Part shown: piece by piece, positions 17,259 through 26,769 of the stretch
Numbering within the stretch: position 1 is the stretch's first letter
Layout of the letters: every line of letters begins with the position of its first letter
DNA from: Bradyrhizobium sp. ORS 278
Lineage (GTDB): Bacteria > Pseudomonadota > Alphaproteobacteria > Rhizobiales > Xanthobacteraceae
Assembly: GCF_000026145.1 (NCBI RefSeq)
Contig: NC_009445.1
Span: 4,526,001-4,590,000 of the forward strand
Direction: 5' to 3'
DNA length: 64,000 nt
Position numbers and translations under genes: made by a program
Notes under the pieces: model-generated
Databases searched by the model: none
Seen by the model: the letters and a program-made list of their open reading frames with translations, nothing else
What the model was told of the DNA's origin: nothing

Positions 17259-17668
17259 GCATGTCCCGTGCGTTTGTGGTCGTCATCGGTCGGCGTGCTG
17301 TCGAATTCCAGCAACGCCTGGTTCAGCCATTCGCGCTCGGCCACAAGGCGCGTGTGCTCGTCGCGAAGCTGGCTGAGGCGGTCCATCAGCCGCTCGAGCT
17401 CGGCTGTCGCAGCGCTGCCGCCCTCCGAGCGCGCGACGTCGCGCCGCGCGCATTCCAGCTCGATCTCGGCGCCGCCACGCGCGCTTTCGTTCCGCAGCTG
17501 CATCTCGTTGTTGCGGATGATGCCCTCGATCAGCCTGTGCCGCGCGATCATGCGGTCGCGCGCCTGCTGCAGCCGGGCCGCTTGCTCGGCCGTGATCTTT
17601 GGCCCGCCTTCGCCGGACTTGGTCACCCGCATCACTCTCGTTCGACGATTGAGATCGACATCGAGCAT
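17255..17668 (-). CDS. Uncharacterised coiled-coil protein in the monooxygenase operon
   Basis: 137 aa, mostly charged helix. From about residue 25 to 120 a heptad-like pattern suggests a long coiled coil (ARLQQARDRMIARHRLIEGI, ATAELERLMDRLSQLRDEHT). No known domain seen. It starts 15 bp after the alcohol dehydrogenase stop and overlaps the 99-aa gene (ATGA). An internal ATG at 17632 is a possible alternative start, since the SD of the first ATG is weak. Possibly a partner of the 99-aa protein; inference only. Confidence 0.65.
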   Translation of the reverse strand: MLDVDLNRRTRVMRVTKSGEGGPKITAEQAARLQQARDRMIARHRLIEGIIRNNEMQLRNESARGGAEIELECARRDVARSEGGSAATAELERLMDRLSQLRDEHTRLVAEREWLNQALLEFDSTPTDDDHKRTGHA

Positions 17669-17683
17669 TGGCCGCGCCTGCCT

Positions 17684-18727
17684 TCAAGGAATCAGCACGG
17701 CACGTCCGTGGATGCGCCCATGATGCAGATCGTGGAGCGCATCATTGGCCTCGCTGAGCCGGTATTCCCTGGTGTGCAGCGTCACGAGACCGCGGTCCGC
17801 GAGCGCCATCAATTCGACCAGCTCGGCATAGGTGCCGACCAGGTTGCCGACGATGCTCTTCTCGGTCGTGATCATGTCGATGGTCGGCAGCTCGATCTTG
17901 CCGCCGTAACCGACGATGTAGTAGGTGCCGCCATTGGCGGTCATCGCCAGTCCCTTGGCCACCGCATCGCCCTCGCCGACGAAGTCGATCACCGCCTCAG
18001 CCCCACGCCCGCCGGTCAGCGCCAGCACCGCCTCGACCTCGCCGCCCTCAGCCTTGACCAGGTGATGCGCGCCACAGGTCTTGGCGAGCTCCAGCGATTT
18101 CTCGGAGCGGTCGACGACGACGATCTCCGCCGCGCATAGCGCCGCGAGAACCTGGATGCCGATATGGCCGAGACCGCCTGCCCCGATCACCACGACATAT
18201 TCGCCAGGCAGCAGGTGGCGCGACGCTTTCTTGGCGGCGCGGTAGGCGGTCAATCCCGCGTCCGTGTAGGGAGCGACGTCCTTTGGCGCCAGCGACTTCG
18301 GCAGCTTGATCAACGAGCGCTGTCCGGTCAGCAGATATTGCGCGTAGCCGCCATTGGCATTGATGCCGGGAAAGCTACTGTCGAGCGCATGCATGTCGTT
18401 GCCGCGCCTGCATGCCAGACAATGGCCGCTGGTCACCAGCGGGTGACAGATGACGCTGTCACCGACCTTGACGCCCTCGACACCGGGACCGACCGCCTCG
18501 ACCCAGCCCGCGTTTTCATGACCCATGATGTAGGGGAGCTTGACGTCGACCTTGCTGCGCCAGATTCCCTCGACGATGTGAAGATCGGTACGGCAGACGC
18601 CGGCGCCACCGATGCGCACGATCACGTCCATCGGACGCGAGATCTTCGGGTCGGGAACCTCCTCGTATCTGACGAACTCTCTCGAGGTCAGCTTCTCATC
18701 GAACGCATGGAGCACCGCGGCCTTCAT
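17684..18727 (-). CDS. Zinc-dependent alcohol dehydrogenase
   Basis: 347 aa, medium-chain dehydrogenase. Catalytic zinc: Cys45 (GAGVCRTDLH), His70-Glu71 (MGHENAG). Rossmann motif GAGGLGHIG. The structural-zinc loop (GHCLACRRGNDMHAL) keeps only two closely spaced cysteines of the usual four, so structural zinc is probably absent or altered. As first gene after the sigma54 promoter, it likely oxidises the alcohol made by the monooxygenase (for example 2-propanol or another secondary alcohol); the substrate is inferred from context. Confidence 0.88.
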   Translation of the reverse strand: MKAAVLHAFDEKLTSREFVRYEEVPDPKISRPMDVIVRIGGAGVCRTDLHIVEGIWRSKVDVKLPYIMGHENAGWVEAVGPGVEGVKVGDSVICHPLVTSGHCLACRRGNDMHALDSSFPGINANGGYAQYLLTGQRSLIKLPKSLAPKDVAPYTDAGLTAYRAAKKASRHLLPGEYVVVIGAGGLGHIGIQVLAALCAAEIVVVDRSEKSLELAKTCGAHHLVKAEGGEVEAVLALTGGRGAEAVIDFVGEGDAVAKGLAMTANGGTYYIVGYGGKIELPTIDMITTEKSIVGNLVGTYAELVELMALADRGLVTLHTREYRLSEANDALHDLHHGRIHGRAVLIP

Positions 18728-18790
18728 GTCGTCTCCCCGGATTTTTTTGTTTCGACGTCAACGTGTCGCAGCCGTCGTTGTCCAAGGTTG

Positions 18791-18806
18791 AGCAAGAGCT
18801 ATGCCA
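18791..18806 (-). promoter_or_regulatory. Sigma54 (-24/-12) promoter of the monooxygenase operon
   Basis: On the minus strand TGGCAT, AGCTC, TTGCT matches the consensus TGGCAC, five bases, TTGCW, with GG and GC exactly ten bases apart. The -12 GC lies about 65 bp before the alcohol dehydrogenase ATG (18727), so transcription would start near 18780. Two sigma54 activators flank the operon, which supports the call. Confidence 0.75.
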
Positions 18807-18890
18807 GGGAGCTAACAGATTGATAATCAGGATCTTCTCATCCGCCTTCGCGCCGATCTTCGGTCCGCCGCGGATCACTGCTGATTGCAC

Positions 18891-18913
18891 AACTGTTCCG
18901 GGACGGAACAGTT
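18891..18913. promoter_or_regulatory. Perfect palindrome, probable activator binding site (UAS)
   Basis: AACTGTTCCG, spacer GGA, CGGAACAGTT: a perfect 10-bp inverted repeat centred at 18902. That is about 120 bp upstream of the expected sigma54 start, the usual distance for an enhancer bound by a Fis-type HTH dimer. It lies between the divergent operon and the activator gene at 19057, so the same site could also autoregulate that gene. Confidence 0.65.
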
Positions 18914-18921
18914 TTCGTAGT

Positions 18922-18937
18922 GCGAAGGTCACTTCGC
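18922..18937. promoter_or_regulatory. Secondary inverted repeat, possible second UAS
   Basis: GCGAAG, spacer GTCA, CTTCGC: a 6-bp inverted repeat centred at about 18930, some 28 bp (close to three helical turns) from the centre of the larger palindrome at 18902. The sequence differs from the first palindrome, so it may bind another protein or be a chance match. Confidence 0.3.
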
Positions 18938-19056
18938 GAGGCCGGCTTCCGATTTCTGCTTTTCGCACGATTGCTCTATGCTGATCGACGCAGCGCCACG
19001 AACAAACAGCCGGGCGTGCCGGCGCTCCGGCGGAACCGCGGACCGGGAGGATGACG

Positions 19057-20952
<1,896 letters not shown>

Positions 20953-20994
20953 CACGCGCCGCATCAATTTGGATCAATGTGAAAGGAGGCCACG

Positions 20995-21435
20995 ATGTTC
21001 GAACCGGAGAACAGTCTCGAAGCGCTGATGCAGGCGGCCGGCCGCGATCCCGCGATCATTCCGCGGTTCTACCGCGCGCTGCTCGAGGCCGAGATCTATG
21101 TCCTGACACCGGAGGCCCCGATCGAGCCCGGCCAGCGCCGCTCGCTCGCGCGCGAGGAGCGGATCAACGTCGCAAGCGTCGAATTCCAGGGCCTGACATG
21201 GCTGCCGGCGTTCACCTCGCGGAAGCGCATCTCGGACTATGTCAAGGCGCCGGAAGCCTGTCTCGGCGCTGCGGCCCGCGATCTGTTCCGAATGCTGCCC
21301 AACGCAAACTTCTGGTTCAACCCGTTATCCGAGTGCCAGAAGCCGATGCCTGCAAGCGAGATCGCGTTGCTGATGGACGGAACGATTTTCGACAAGCTCC
21401 AGATGGCGGACGCGTCCCGGCACCCGAGCCGGTGA
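20995..21435 (+). CDS. SseB N-terminal domain protein
   Basis: 146 aa. SLEALMQAAGRDPAIIPRFY, LLEAEIYVLTPE, and LTWLPAFTSRKRISDYV match the SseB N-terminal domain (enhanced serine sensitivity protein family). The C-terminal SseB domain is absent, as in many short homologues. Cytoplasmic, function unclear. ATG with GAAAGGAGG about 6 nt upstream. It starts 42 bp after the activator and may be co-transcribed with it. Confidence 0.78.
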   Translation: MFEPENSLEALMQAAGRDPAIIPRFYRALLEAEIYVLTPEAPIEPGQRRSLAREERINVASVEFQGLTWLPAFTSRKRISDYVKAPEACLGAAARDLFRMLPNANFWFNPLSECQKPMPASEIALLMDGTIFDKLQMADASRHPSR

Positions 21436-21492
21436 ACCCATCCCCGCCACCGAAAGAAAAGCAGCGAGCCGCGCGGGCTCACGGCACATCGC

Positions 21493-22146
21493 TCAGGTCA
21501 CTGTTGAGGGCTCCGGTGCCGCGGACGTCTCCCTGATCTCGACGCGGATCGGGGTCGGATCGAAACCGTTGCAGGGGTTGTTGACCTGCGGACAATTCGA
21601 GATCACGAACAGCACGTCCATCTCGGCGGTCACGTCGACATAGTTGCCCGGCGCGGAGGGGCCGTCCAGCACGGTGAAATTGCCCGACGGTTCGATCGGG
21701 ACGTTCATGAAGAAATTCAGGTTGGAGACGATATCGCGCTTGGTCAGACCATGCCGCGACAGCTCCAGGATGAAGTTCTCCCGGCAGGCATGCAGATAGC
21801 GCGTCGCCTCGCCGAAACGCACGGCATTGCTCTCGCAGGAACAACACCCGGCCGAGGTGTCGTGGCGGCCGCAGGTGTCCGCCGTGATCCGCGCCATCAC
21901 GCGGCCGCGGTTGGAGATCAGCTTCGTGCCGAGCTCGAGATAGGCCGAGCCCTGGACACGCAGCGTGTCCTGCGCGCTGTAGCGCTCGGCGGTGTCATCG
22001 GCGGCGTACATCAGCGCATCCACCGCCTGCTCGCCTTCACTGTCGATGATGCGCAGCGTCTGGCCTTTCCTCAGCACGCGCGACCAGGGCTGCTCGGCGG
22101 GAATGTCGGAGCCATAGACGATAGGGCCCGGGTCGGTCGGTGTCAT
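21493..22146 (-). CDS. Urea amidolyase-associated protein UAAP2 (DUF1989)
   Basis: 217 aa, full length for the family. DUF1989 features: GEQAVDALMYAADDTAERYS, the His/Cys cluster GRHDTSAGCCSCESN, and the C-terminal NCPQVNNPCNGFDPTPIRV. In other bacteria UAAP1 and UAAP2 sit with urea amidolyase (urea carboxylase and allophanate hydrolase); none is present here. It is the last gene of the organosulfur operon, 9 bp after the truncated UAAP1. Confidence 0.85.
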   Translation of the reverse strand: MTPTDPGPIVYGSDIPAEQPWSRVLRKGQTLRIIDSEGEQAVDALMYAADDTAERYSAQDTLRVQGSAYLELGTKLISNRGRVMARITADTCGRHDTSAGCCSCESNAVRFGEATRYLHACRENFILELSRHGLTKRDIVSNLNFFMNVPIEPSGNFTVLDGPSAPGNYVDVTAEMDVLFVISNCPQVNNPCNGFDPTPIRVEIRETSAAPEPSTVT

Positions 22147-22155
22147 GAGCGCTCC

Positions 22156-22536
22156 TCAGGCGAACAGCTGATCGGTGAAGGCATAGGCCCTCGCGGCTTC
22201 CGGCGACGCCGTGCGGCAGACGTCGTCTGCGGTGGGCGGCGGCGGCCGGTGTTGGGTCAGCGTGATCGGCGTGGTTGCTGCCGGCCGTGCCGGATCCAGC
22301 GGATGGGCGCAGTTCGAGACCGCGACGATCAGGTTCATCTCGGCACGCAGATCGACGAAATCGCCGGCACGCTTGCGCGCGGCGTGCCAGACGAAGCGGC
22401 CGGCGGCATCCGTGGTGACCGGCGCAAAGAACGTCACGCAGGGCGGGATGTCGCGCACGTCCAGTCCGATCTTGGCGGCGGCGGAGATGAAGTTCGCCAG
22501 CGTGTTGCGCGTCACCTCGCCATGGGCAGCGCACAA
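22156..22536 (-). pseudogene. Truncated UAAP1 (DUF1989) gene
   Basis: About 126 aa, corresponding to only the C-terminal half of UAAP1: HGEVTRNTLANFISAAAKIG, DVRDIPPCVTFFAPVTTDAAG, then DFVDLRAEMNLIVAVSNCAHPLDPA. The frame is closed by a stop three codons further upstream (22546-22548), and the usual N-terminal half (roughly 110-130 aa) is missing. The only start is a TTG without a clear ribosome-binding site. I read it as a 5'-truncated remnant; a functional short protein cannot be excluded. Confidence 0.7.
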
Positions 22537-22736
22537 TTGCGACCGTCATCTCAACGGCACATCGACTCCAACGGAGAGCGCCGAGCCGCAGCGTCTCAAC
22601 GCACTTGCCCTGTTGATGGACATCGCACGAACACGTCTGACCGGCTTGGCGAGGCGCATGCGCGGGCAGTGAGGCCGCCGACCGCCGGACGACGAAGCTG
22701 TCGCTCATGCCGCGCTCGACGAGACGATGCGGCAGC
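22537..22736. other. Deletion/rearrangement junction, no gene supported
   Basis: 200 bp between the truncated UAAP1 and the SsuA-like gene. Neither strand gives UAAP1 N-terminal sequence. A plus-strand frame here (with RLNALALLMDIARTRL) looks protein-like for about 30 residues but has no start and no recognised family, so it may be a fragment of something inserted and lost. Confidence 0.4.
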
Positions 22737-23678
22737 TCAAGGCCCCGCCCCCTTCGTGATCGCCGCGGTGAATGACCGGTCGAGGACGGCCGCCGCATCC
22801 AACCGCTCCTTGATCAGGCCTGTGCGCGTGTAGAGATCGATCGTCTTCTGCTCGTCGGCGACGACGGTGTCGTCGACCGGGACGATGCGGACCTGGGCGC
22901 GCTTGAGCCAGTTGAGCGGTACGGCGGACGGGATGTTCATCAGCCGGCCCCAGGTCTCGGCGTAGCTCTCGATATTGCCGAGCGACCAGGCGCGGGCCGC
23001 GGCAAGCCGCTGGACGAAATCCTCCAGCGCCGCGCGGTTGTCCTTGATCGCAGCTGGCGTAGCGACCTGAAAACTCAGGCCGGGCGTCAACCCCTCGCCG
23101 GTGATAATGCGCCGGGACTGGAACAGAACCTCCTCCTGGCTGACATAAGGCTCCCAGGTCGACCACGCATCCACGGAGCCTTGCGTATAGGCGACCTTGG
23201 CATCCGACGGCGGCAGGAAGACGAGCTGGATGTCGCTGGCGGTCCAGCCCCGCGATTCCAGCGCCGCAAGGACCAGCTGGTGTCCGATCGAGCCGCGGCC
23301 GGTCGCGATCTTCCGGCCCTTGAGATCGTCGAAGCTCTTGATCGGCGAATTCTCCGGCACCAGCACCGCCAGCCCCTCCTGGGTCTGGCGGATTGCAGCG
23401 ATCGCCTTGACCGGCACGCCGGAGGCAGCGGCAAAGGTGAAGGGCGCATCGCCGACGAGGCCGGTGTCGATCGCGCCGGCGCTGACCGCTTCCAGGAGCG
23501 GCGCGGCGGCGACGAATTCCTTCCACGCGATCGTATAAGGCACATCCTTGAGCACGCCCGCCGCTTCCATCACGGCGCGCGCATTGCCCTTCTGGTCACC
23601 GACACGCAAGGTGACTTGCGCGACGGCGGAGACTGTCAACGCGAGTAGCAGGCTCGCGGCAAGGAGAACGCGCGTCAT
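22737..23678 (-). CDS. Aliphatic sulfonate-type ABC substrate-binding protein
   Basis: 313 aa. Signal peptide MTRVLLAASLLLALTVSAVAQ, then a periplasmic-binding fold: LRVGDQKGNARAVMEAAGVL and YTIAWKEFVAAAPLLEAVSA as in SsuA, plus LKGRKIATGRGSIGHQLVLA. It binds an organosulfur ligand (sulfonate or similar) for an ABC importer. ATG overlaps the stop of the SsuD-like gene upstream (ATGA). It is the second binding protein in this operon; the first is at 27754-28845. Confidence 0.87.
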   Translation of the reverse strand: MTRVLLAASLLLALTVSAVAQVTLRVGDQKGNARAVMEAAGVLKDVPYTIAWKEFVAAAPLLEAVSAGAIDTGLVGDAPFTFAAASGVPVKAIAAIRQTQEGLAVLVPENSPIKSFDDLKGRKIATGRGSIGHQLVLAALESRGWTASDIQLVFLPPSDAKVAYTQGSVDAWSTWEPYVSQEEVLFQSRRIITGEGLTPGLSFQVATPAAIKDNRAALEDFVQRLAAARAWSLGNIESYAETWGRLMNIPSAVPLNWLKRAQVRIVPVDDTVVADEQKTIDLYTRTGLIKERLDAAAVLDRSFTAAITKGAGP

Positions 23679-24778
23679 TCCGCCGCCACTCCCTTCGCGG
23701 CCTGCCGACGCGCGATCAGCGCGCGTGTCGCCGGGATCAGCGCGCGGCCATAATCGATGGCATCGATCAGCGGGTCGAAGCCGCGGATCAGGAAATGGCT
23801 GATGCCGAGATCGTAGTAGTCGCCGAACACCTCCGCGACCTGCTCCGGCGTCCCGACCAGCGCCGTGGTGTTGCTGTTGGCGCCGGTGAGCTTGGCGATC
23901 TCGGTCCACAGACGCTTGTCGACCCGCTTGCCCTGCTCGGCGATCGCGAGCAGGCGCTTGGCGCCGTCGGTCGCGTGGCCATCGGCAGGCTTGCGGTAGC
24001 CGGTCTGGTCCTGCAGCGCGGTGGCGCGCTCCAGGATCTCCTGCGCCCTCGCCCAGGCCTTCTCCTCGGTATCGGCGAGGATCGGGCGCACCGACAGCGA
24101 GAAGCGCGGCGCCGGGCGGCCGCACTTCGCGGCCGCCGCGCTGACGCGGGCGACCTGCTCACGCACCTGCGCATAGGACTCGCCCCACAGCGCATAGGTG
24201 TCGGCGTGCTTGCCTGCGACGTCGATAGCGGCATCCGAGGCGCCGCCGAAATAGATCCGGATGCCCTCCTTGCGATACGGCTTGACCTGCGCGAACGCGT
24301 TCTCGACCTGGTAGTACTTGCCTGCGTAGCTGAACGGCTTCTCGCTGGTCCACTCGGCGCGGACGATGTCGAGGAACTCGCTGGTCCGGGCGTAGCGCTC
24401 GCTCTTGTCGTCCAGCGTGTTGCCGTCCTGGCGCAGCTCATTGGCGTTGCCACCGGTGATGACATGTAGCGCGACGCGGCCCTTGGAGAACTGGTCGAGC
24501 ACCGCGAACTGACGCGCCAGCAGGGTCGGCGAGGTGAAGCCCGGGCGCTGCGCGATCAGCACGTTCAGCCCGGTGGTGACGCCAAGCACGTGCTGGGCGA
24601 CCTGCAGGCTGTCCGGCGAGGTCGAGTGGAATGCCAGGAGCGCGCGGTCGAAGCCGGCATTCTCGTGCGCCTTCGCCACCGTCTCGATGTGAACGGGATC
24701 GAGCACCGGTCCCTGGCGGACGATGATCTCGGACGAGTTGTTGTTGGAAATGAAGCCGATGAATTCGATTTCGGACAT
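23675..24778 (-). CDS. ssuD: SsuD-like FMNH2-dependent alkanesulfonate monooxygenase
   Basis: 367 aa, luciferase-like family, close to SsuD in length and motifs: FIGFISNNNSSEI, HENAGFDRALLAFHSTSPDS, AQRPGFTSPTLLARQFAVLD, GRVALHVITGGNANELRQDG, and IYFGGASDAAIDVAGKHADT. It cleaves the C-S bond of sulfonates, releasing sulfite, using FMNH2 from a separate reductase. No ssuE-type reductase gene is present in the window. AAGGAG 8 nt before the ATG. The usual role is sulfur-starvation response, controlled by CysB/Cbl-like regulators. Confidence 0.88.
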   Translation of the reverse strand: MSEIEFIGFISNNNSSEIIVRQGPVLDPVHIETVAKAHENAGFDRALLAFHSTSPDSLQVAQHVLGVTTGLNVLIAQRPGFTSPTLLARQFAVLDQFSKGRVALHVITGGNANELRQDGNTLDDKSERYARTSEFLDIVRAEWTSEKPFSYAGKYYQVENAFAQVKPYRKEGIRIYFGGASDAAIDVAGKHADTYALWGESYAQVREQVARVSAAAAKCGRPAPRFSLSVRPILADTEEKAWARAQEILERATALQDQTGYRKPADGHATDGAKRLLAIAEQGKRVDKRLWTEIAKLTGANSNTTALVGTPEQVAEVFGDYYDLGISHFLIRGFDPLIDAIDYGRALIPATRALIARRQAAKGVAAE

Positions 24779-24799
24779 GGGTCCTATCTCCTTGTATTT

Positions 24800-25984
24800 C
24801 TAGAGTCCCAGCGCCAGACGGCCGGCGGCGATGCGCGTGGCGTCGTCCTGCGGGGTGTGAACGCGGCCGCACAGCACGTCGCGATAATGCCGCTCCAGCG
24901 GATTGGTGCGGCTGAGGCCGTGATTGCTCGAAAGCGACAGCGCGTCCTCGACCGCCGCCACCGCATTGTTGGTGACGGTGAGCTTGATGATGTTGCCCTC
25001 GACCGGGCTGACGGCCCTGCCCTCGTCGAAGTCGCGCGCGACGCTGTCGATCAGCCTTGCATTGACCTGCAGCCGCGCCTCGATCGCACCGAGGACCTCC
25101 TGCGCACGCGGCAGAGTCGACAGCGGCGCGCCGAGGCTGGAGGGCGTGCGCGTCTTGAGGAAGTCGACGATCCAGTTGCGCGCCGCGCGCGCGACGCCGT
25201 CATAGATCGCGCCGACGAAGGCGGCATGAACCAGCGCCTGGGTCGGATTCTGCACCCGCCAGTCCGCAGGCTTGTGCAGCTCGATCTCGTGGTCGAGCGG
25301 GATCACGACATCCTCGAACACGACATCATGGCTGCCGCTGGCGCGCAGGCCGAGATGATCCCAGGTCTCGACGATCCGGATGCCGGGCGATCCCGCCTGT
25401 ATCAGGAACAGGCCGAGCCGCGCCTCCGGCTCGTCGGTCTTGGCCCACACCGAGTACCAGGACAGGATCGGCGCGCCGGTCGAATAGATCTTGTGGCCGC
25501 TCAGCCGCCAGCCGGTCTCGGTGCGCCGCGCGATCGTCTCCGGCAGGCCGCCGCGCGACGGCGAGCCGAGCGCCGGCTCGACGCGGAAGGTGTTGATCAG
25601 CGCGCCGCGCTCGACCGACTCCCGCTGAAGCTTGCGGGCGAGCCGCGGCGGATATTCCTGATTCCGCGCCATCACAAAATGCTGGATGTAATGCATCGCC
25701 AGCACCAGCGCCGTCGACGGATCGGCCTCAGCAATGATCCCGAGCACGCGCGACGTGAGGCCTGCGCCCGCTCCATGCCCGCCGAGCGCAGTAGGAACGG
25801 TCAGCGACAGCAGACCCGCCTCGAACAGATCCTTGAAGTTTTGGAACGGAAAACTGCGGTCGCGATCATGAGCCGGCGCGCGCTCGGCGAAAACCGGCAC
25901 CAGCCGCAGCGCGCGTGCGATCAGTTCGTCCTCATTCTCCTTGTCGTTCTGACGCGGCGCGAGGCTCTCGATGACGGCTACCAT
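24800..25984 (-). CDS. SfnB-like acyl-CoA dehydrogenase-fold monooxygenase
   Basis: 394 aa. Acyl-CoA dehydrogenase fold with FPFQNFKDLFEAGLLSLTVP, LVLAMHYIQHFVMARNQEYP, and WDHLGLRASGSHDVVFEDVV, and the C-terminal LERHYRDVLCGRVHTPQDDA. The GLRASGSHD and HYRDV segments are typical of flavin monooxygenases (SfnB, DszC) rather than true dehydrogenases. In sulfur operons these oxidise organosulfur compounds such as dimethylsulfone derivatives. Start at 25984 overlaps the ATPase stop by 7 nt. It likely feeds SsuD, whose gene lies 21 bp downstream. Confidence 0.82.
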   Translation of the reverse strand: MVAVIESLAPRQNDKENEDELIARALRLVPVFAERAPAHDRDRSFPFQNFKDLFEAGLLSLTVPTALGGHGAGAGLTSRVLGIIAEADPSTALVLAMHYIQHFVMARNQEYPPRLARKLQRESVERGALINTFRVEPALGSPSRGGLPETIARRTETGWRLSGHKIYSTGAPILSWYSVWAKTDEPEARLGLFLIQAGSPGIRIVETWDHLGLRASGSHDVVFEDVVIPLDHEIELHKPADWRVQNPTQALVHAAFVGAIYDGVARAARNWIVDFLKTRTPSSLGAPLSTLPRAQEVLGAIEARLQVNARLIDSVARDFDEGRAVSPVEGNIIKLTVTNNAVAAVEDALSLSSNHGLSRTNPLERHYRDVLCGRVHTPQDDATRIAAGRLALGL

Positions 25985-26769
25985 GTCGCTTCCAACCCGA
26001 GGAGACCAAGAATCTGCCGGCGCAGATCGGCGAGATGCGGATCGCCGCGATGCCGCGGATATGGCCGGTCCACGACGATGTCGGCCTTGATGCGCGCGGG
26101 GCGATCGCTGAGCACGATGACGCGATTGGCGAGCACCAGCGCCTCCTCGACGTCGTGGGTGACGAGAAGGGTGGTAAAGCCCTTGCGCTGCCACAGGGCC
26201 ACCAGTTCCGCCTGCATGGCGATGCGGGTCAGCGAGTCGAGCTTGCCAAGCGGCTCGTCGAGCACCAGCACCTTGGGATCGTTGACCAGCGCCCGGGCCA
26301 GCGCGACGCGCTGCGCCATGCCGCCGGAGAGCTGATGCGGATAGGCATTCTTGAAGTCGGTGAGGCCGACGAGATCGAGCGCGGCATCGACGCGATGCCG
26401 TTGCTTCTTGAGGATGCCCTGCGCCTCCAGACCCAGAGCGACATTGTCCCACACCGTGCGCCACGGAAACAGCGTCGGATCCTGGAACACGACGACGCGC
26501 GACGGATGCGGTCCCTTGATGCCGACCTCGTCCTCGCGCAAGCTGCCGCTGCGCGGCTTGTCGAGGCCGGCGATCAGGCGCAGCAAGGTCGACTTGCCGC
26601 AGCCGGACGGCCCGAGCAGCGCGACGAACTCGCCGGGCTCGACGATCAGGCTGACGTCGTCGAGCACCTTCAGCTCGGCGCCGTCGATGTCGAAGGCATG
26701 GTCGACATGGGCAATGTCGATCGCCGCGCCGGGAAATTGCGGCCGCACGACTTCGGCTGCGGCTACCAT
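25978..26769 (-). CDS. ssuB: ABC transporter ATP-binding protein (nitrate/sulfonate/taurine family)
   Basis: 263 aa. Walker A GPSGCGKS, Q-loop VVFQDPTLFPW, signature LSGGMAQR, Walker B VLVLDEPLG, and H-loop LLVTHDVEEAL, all intact. Standard length for SsuB/TauB-like ATPases. Start at 26769 overlaps the permease stop by 7 nt, a junction type repeated with the next gene. Works with the permease at 26763-27776 and one or both binding proteins. Confidence 0.88.
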   Translation of the reverse strand: MVAAAEVVRPQFPGAAIDIAHVDHAFDIDGAELKVLDDVSLIVEPGEFVALLGPSGCGKSTLLRLIAGLDKPRSGSLREDEVGIKGPHPSRVVVFQDPTLFPWRTVWDNVALGLEAQGILKKQRHRVDAALDLVGLTDFKNAYPHQLSGGMAQRVALARALVNDPKVLVLDEPLGKLDSLTRIAMQAELVALWQRKGFTTLLVTHDVEEALVLANRVIVLSDRPARIKADIVVDRPYPRHRGDPHLADLRRQILGLLGLEATW

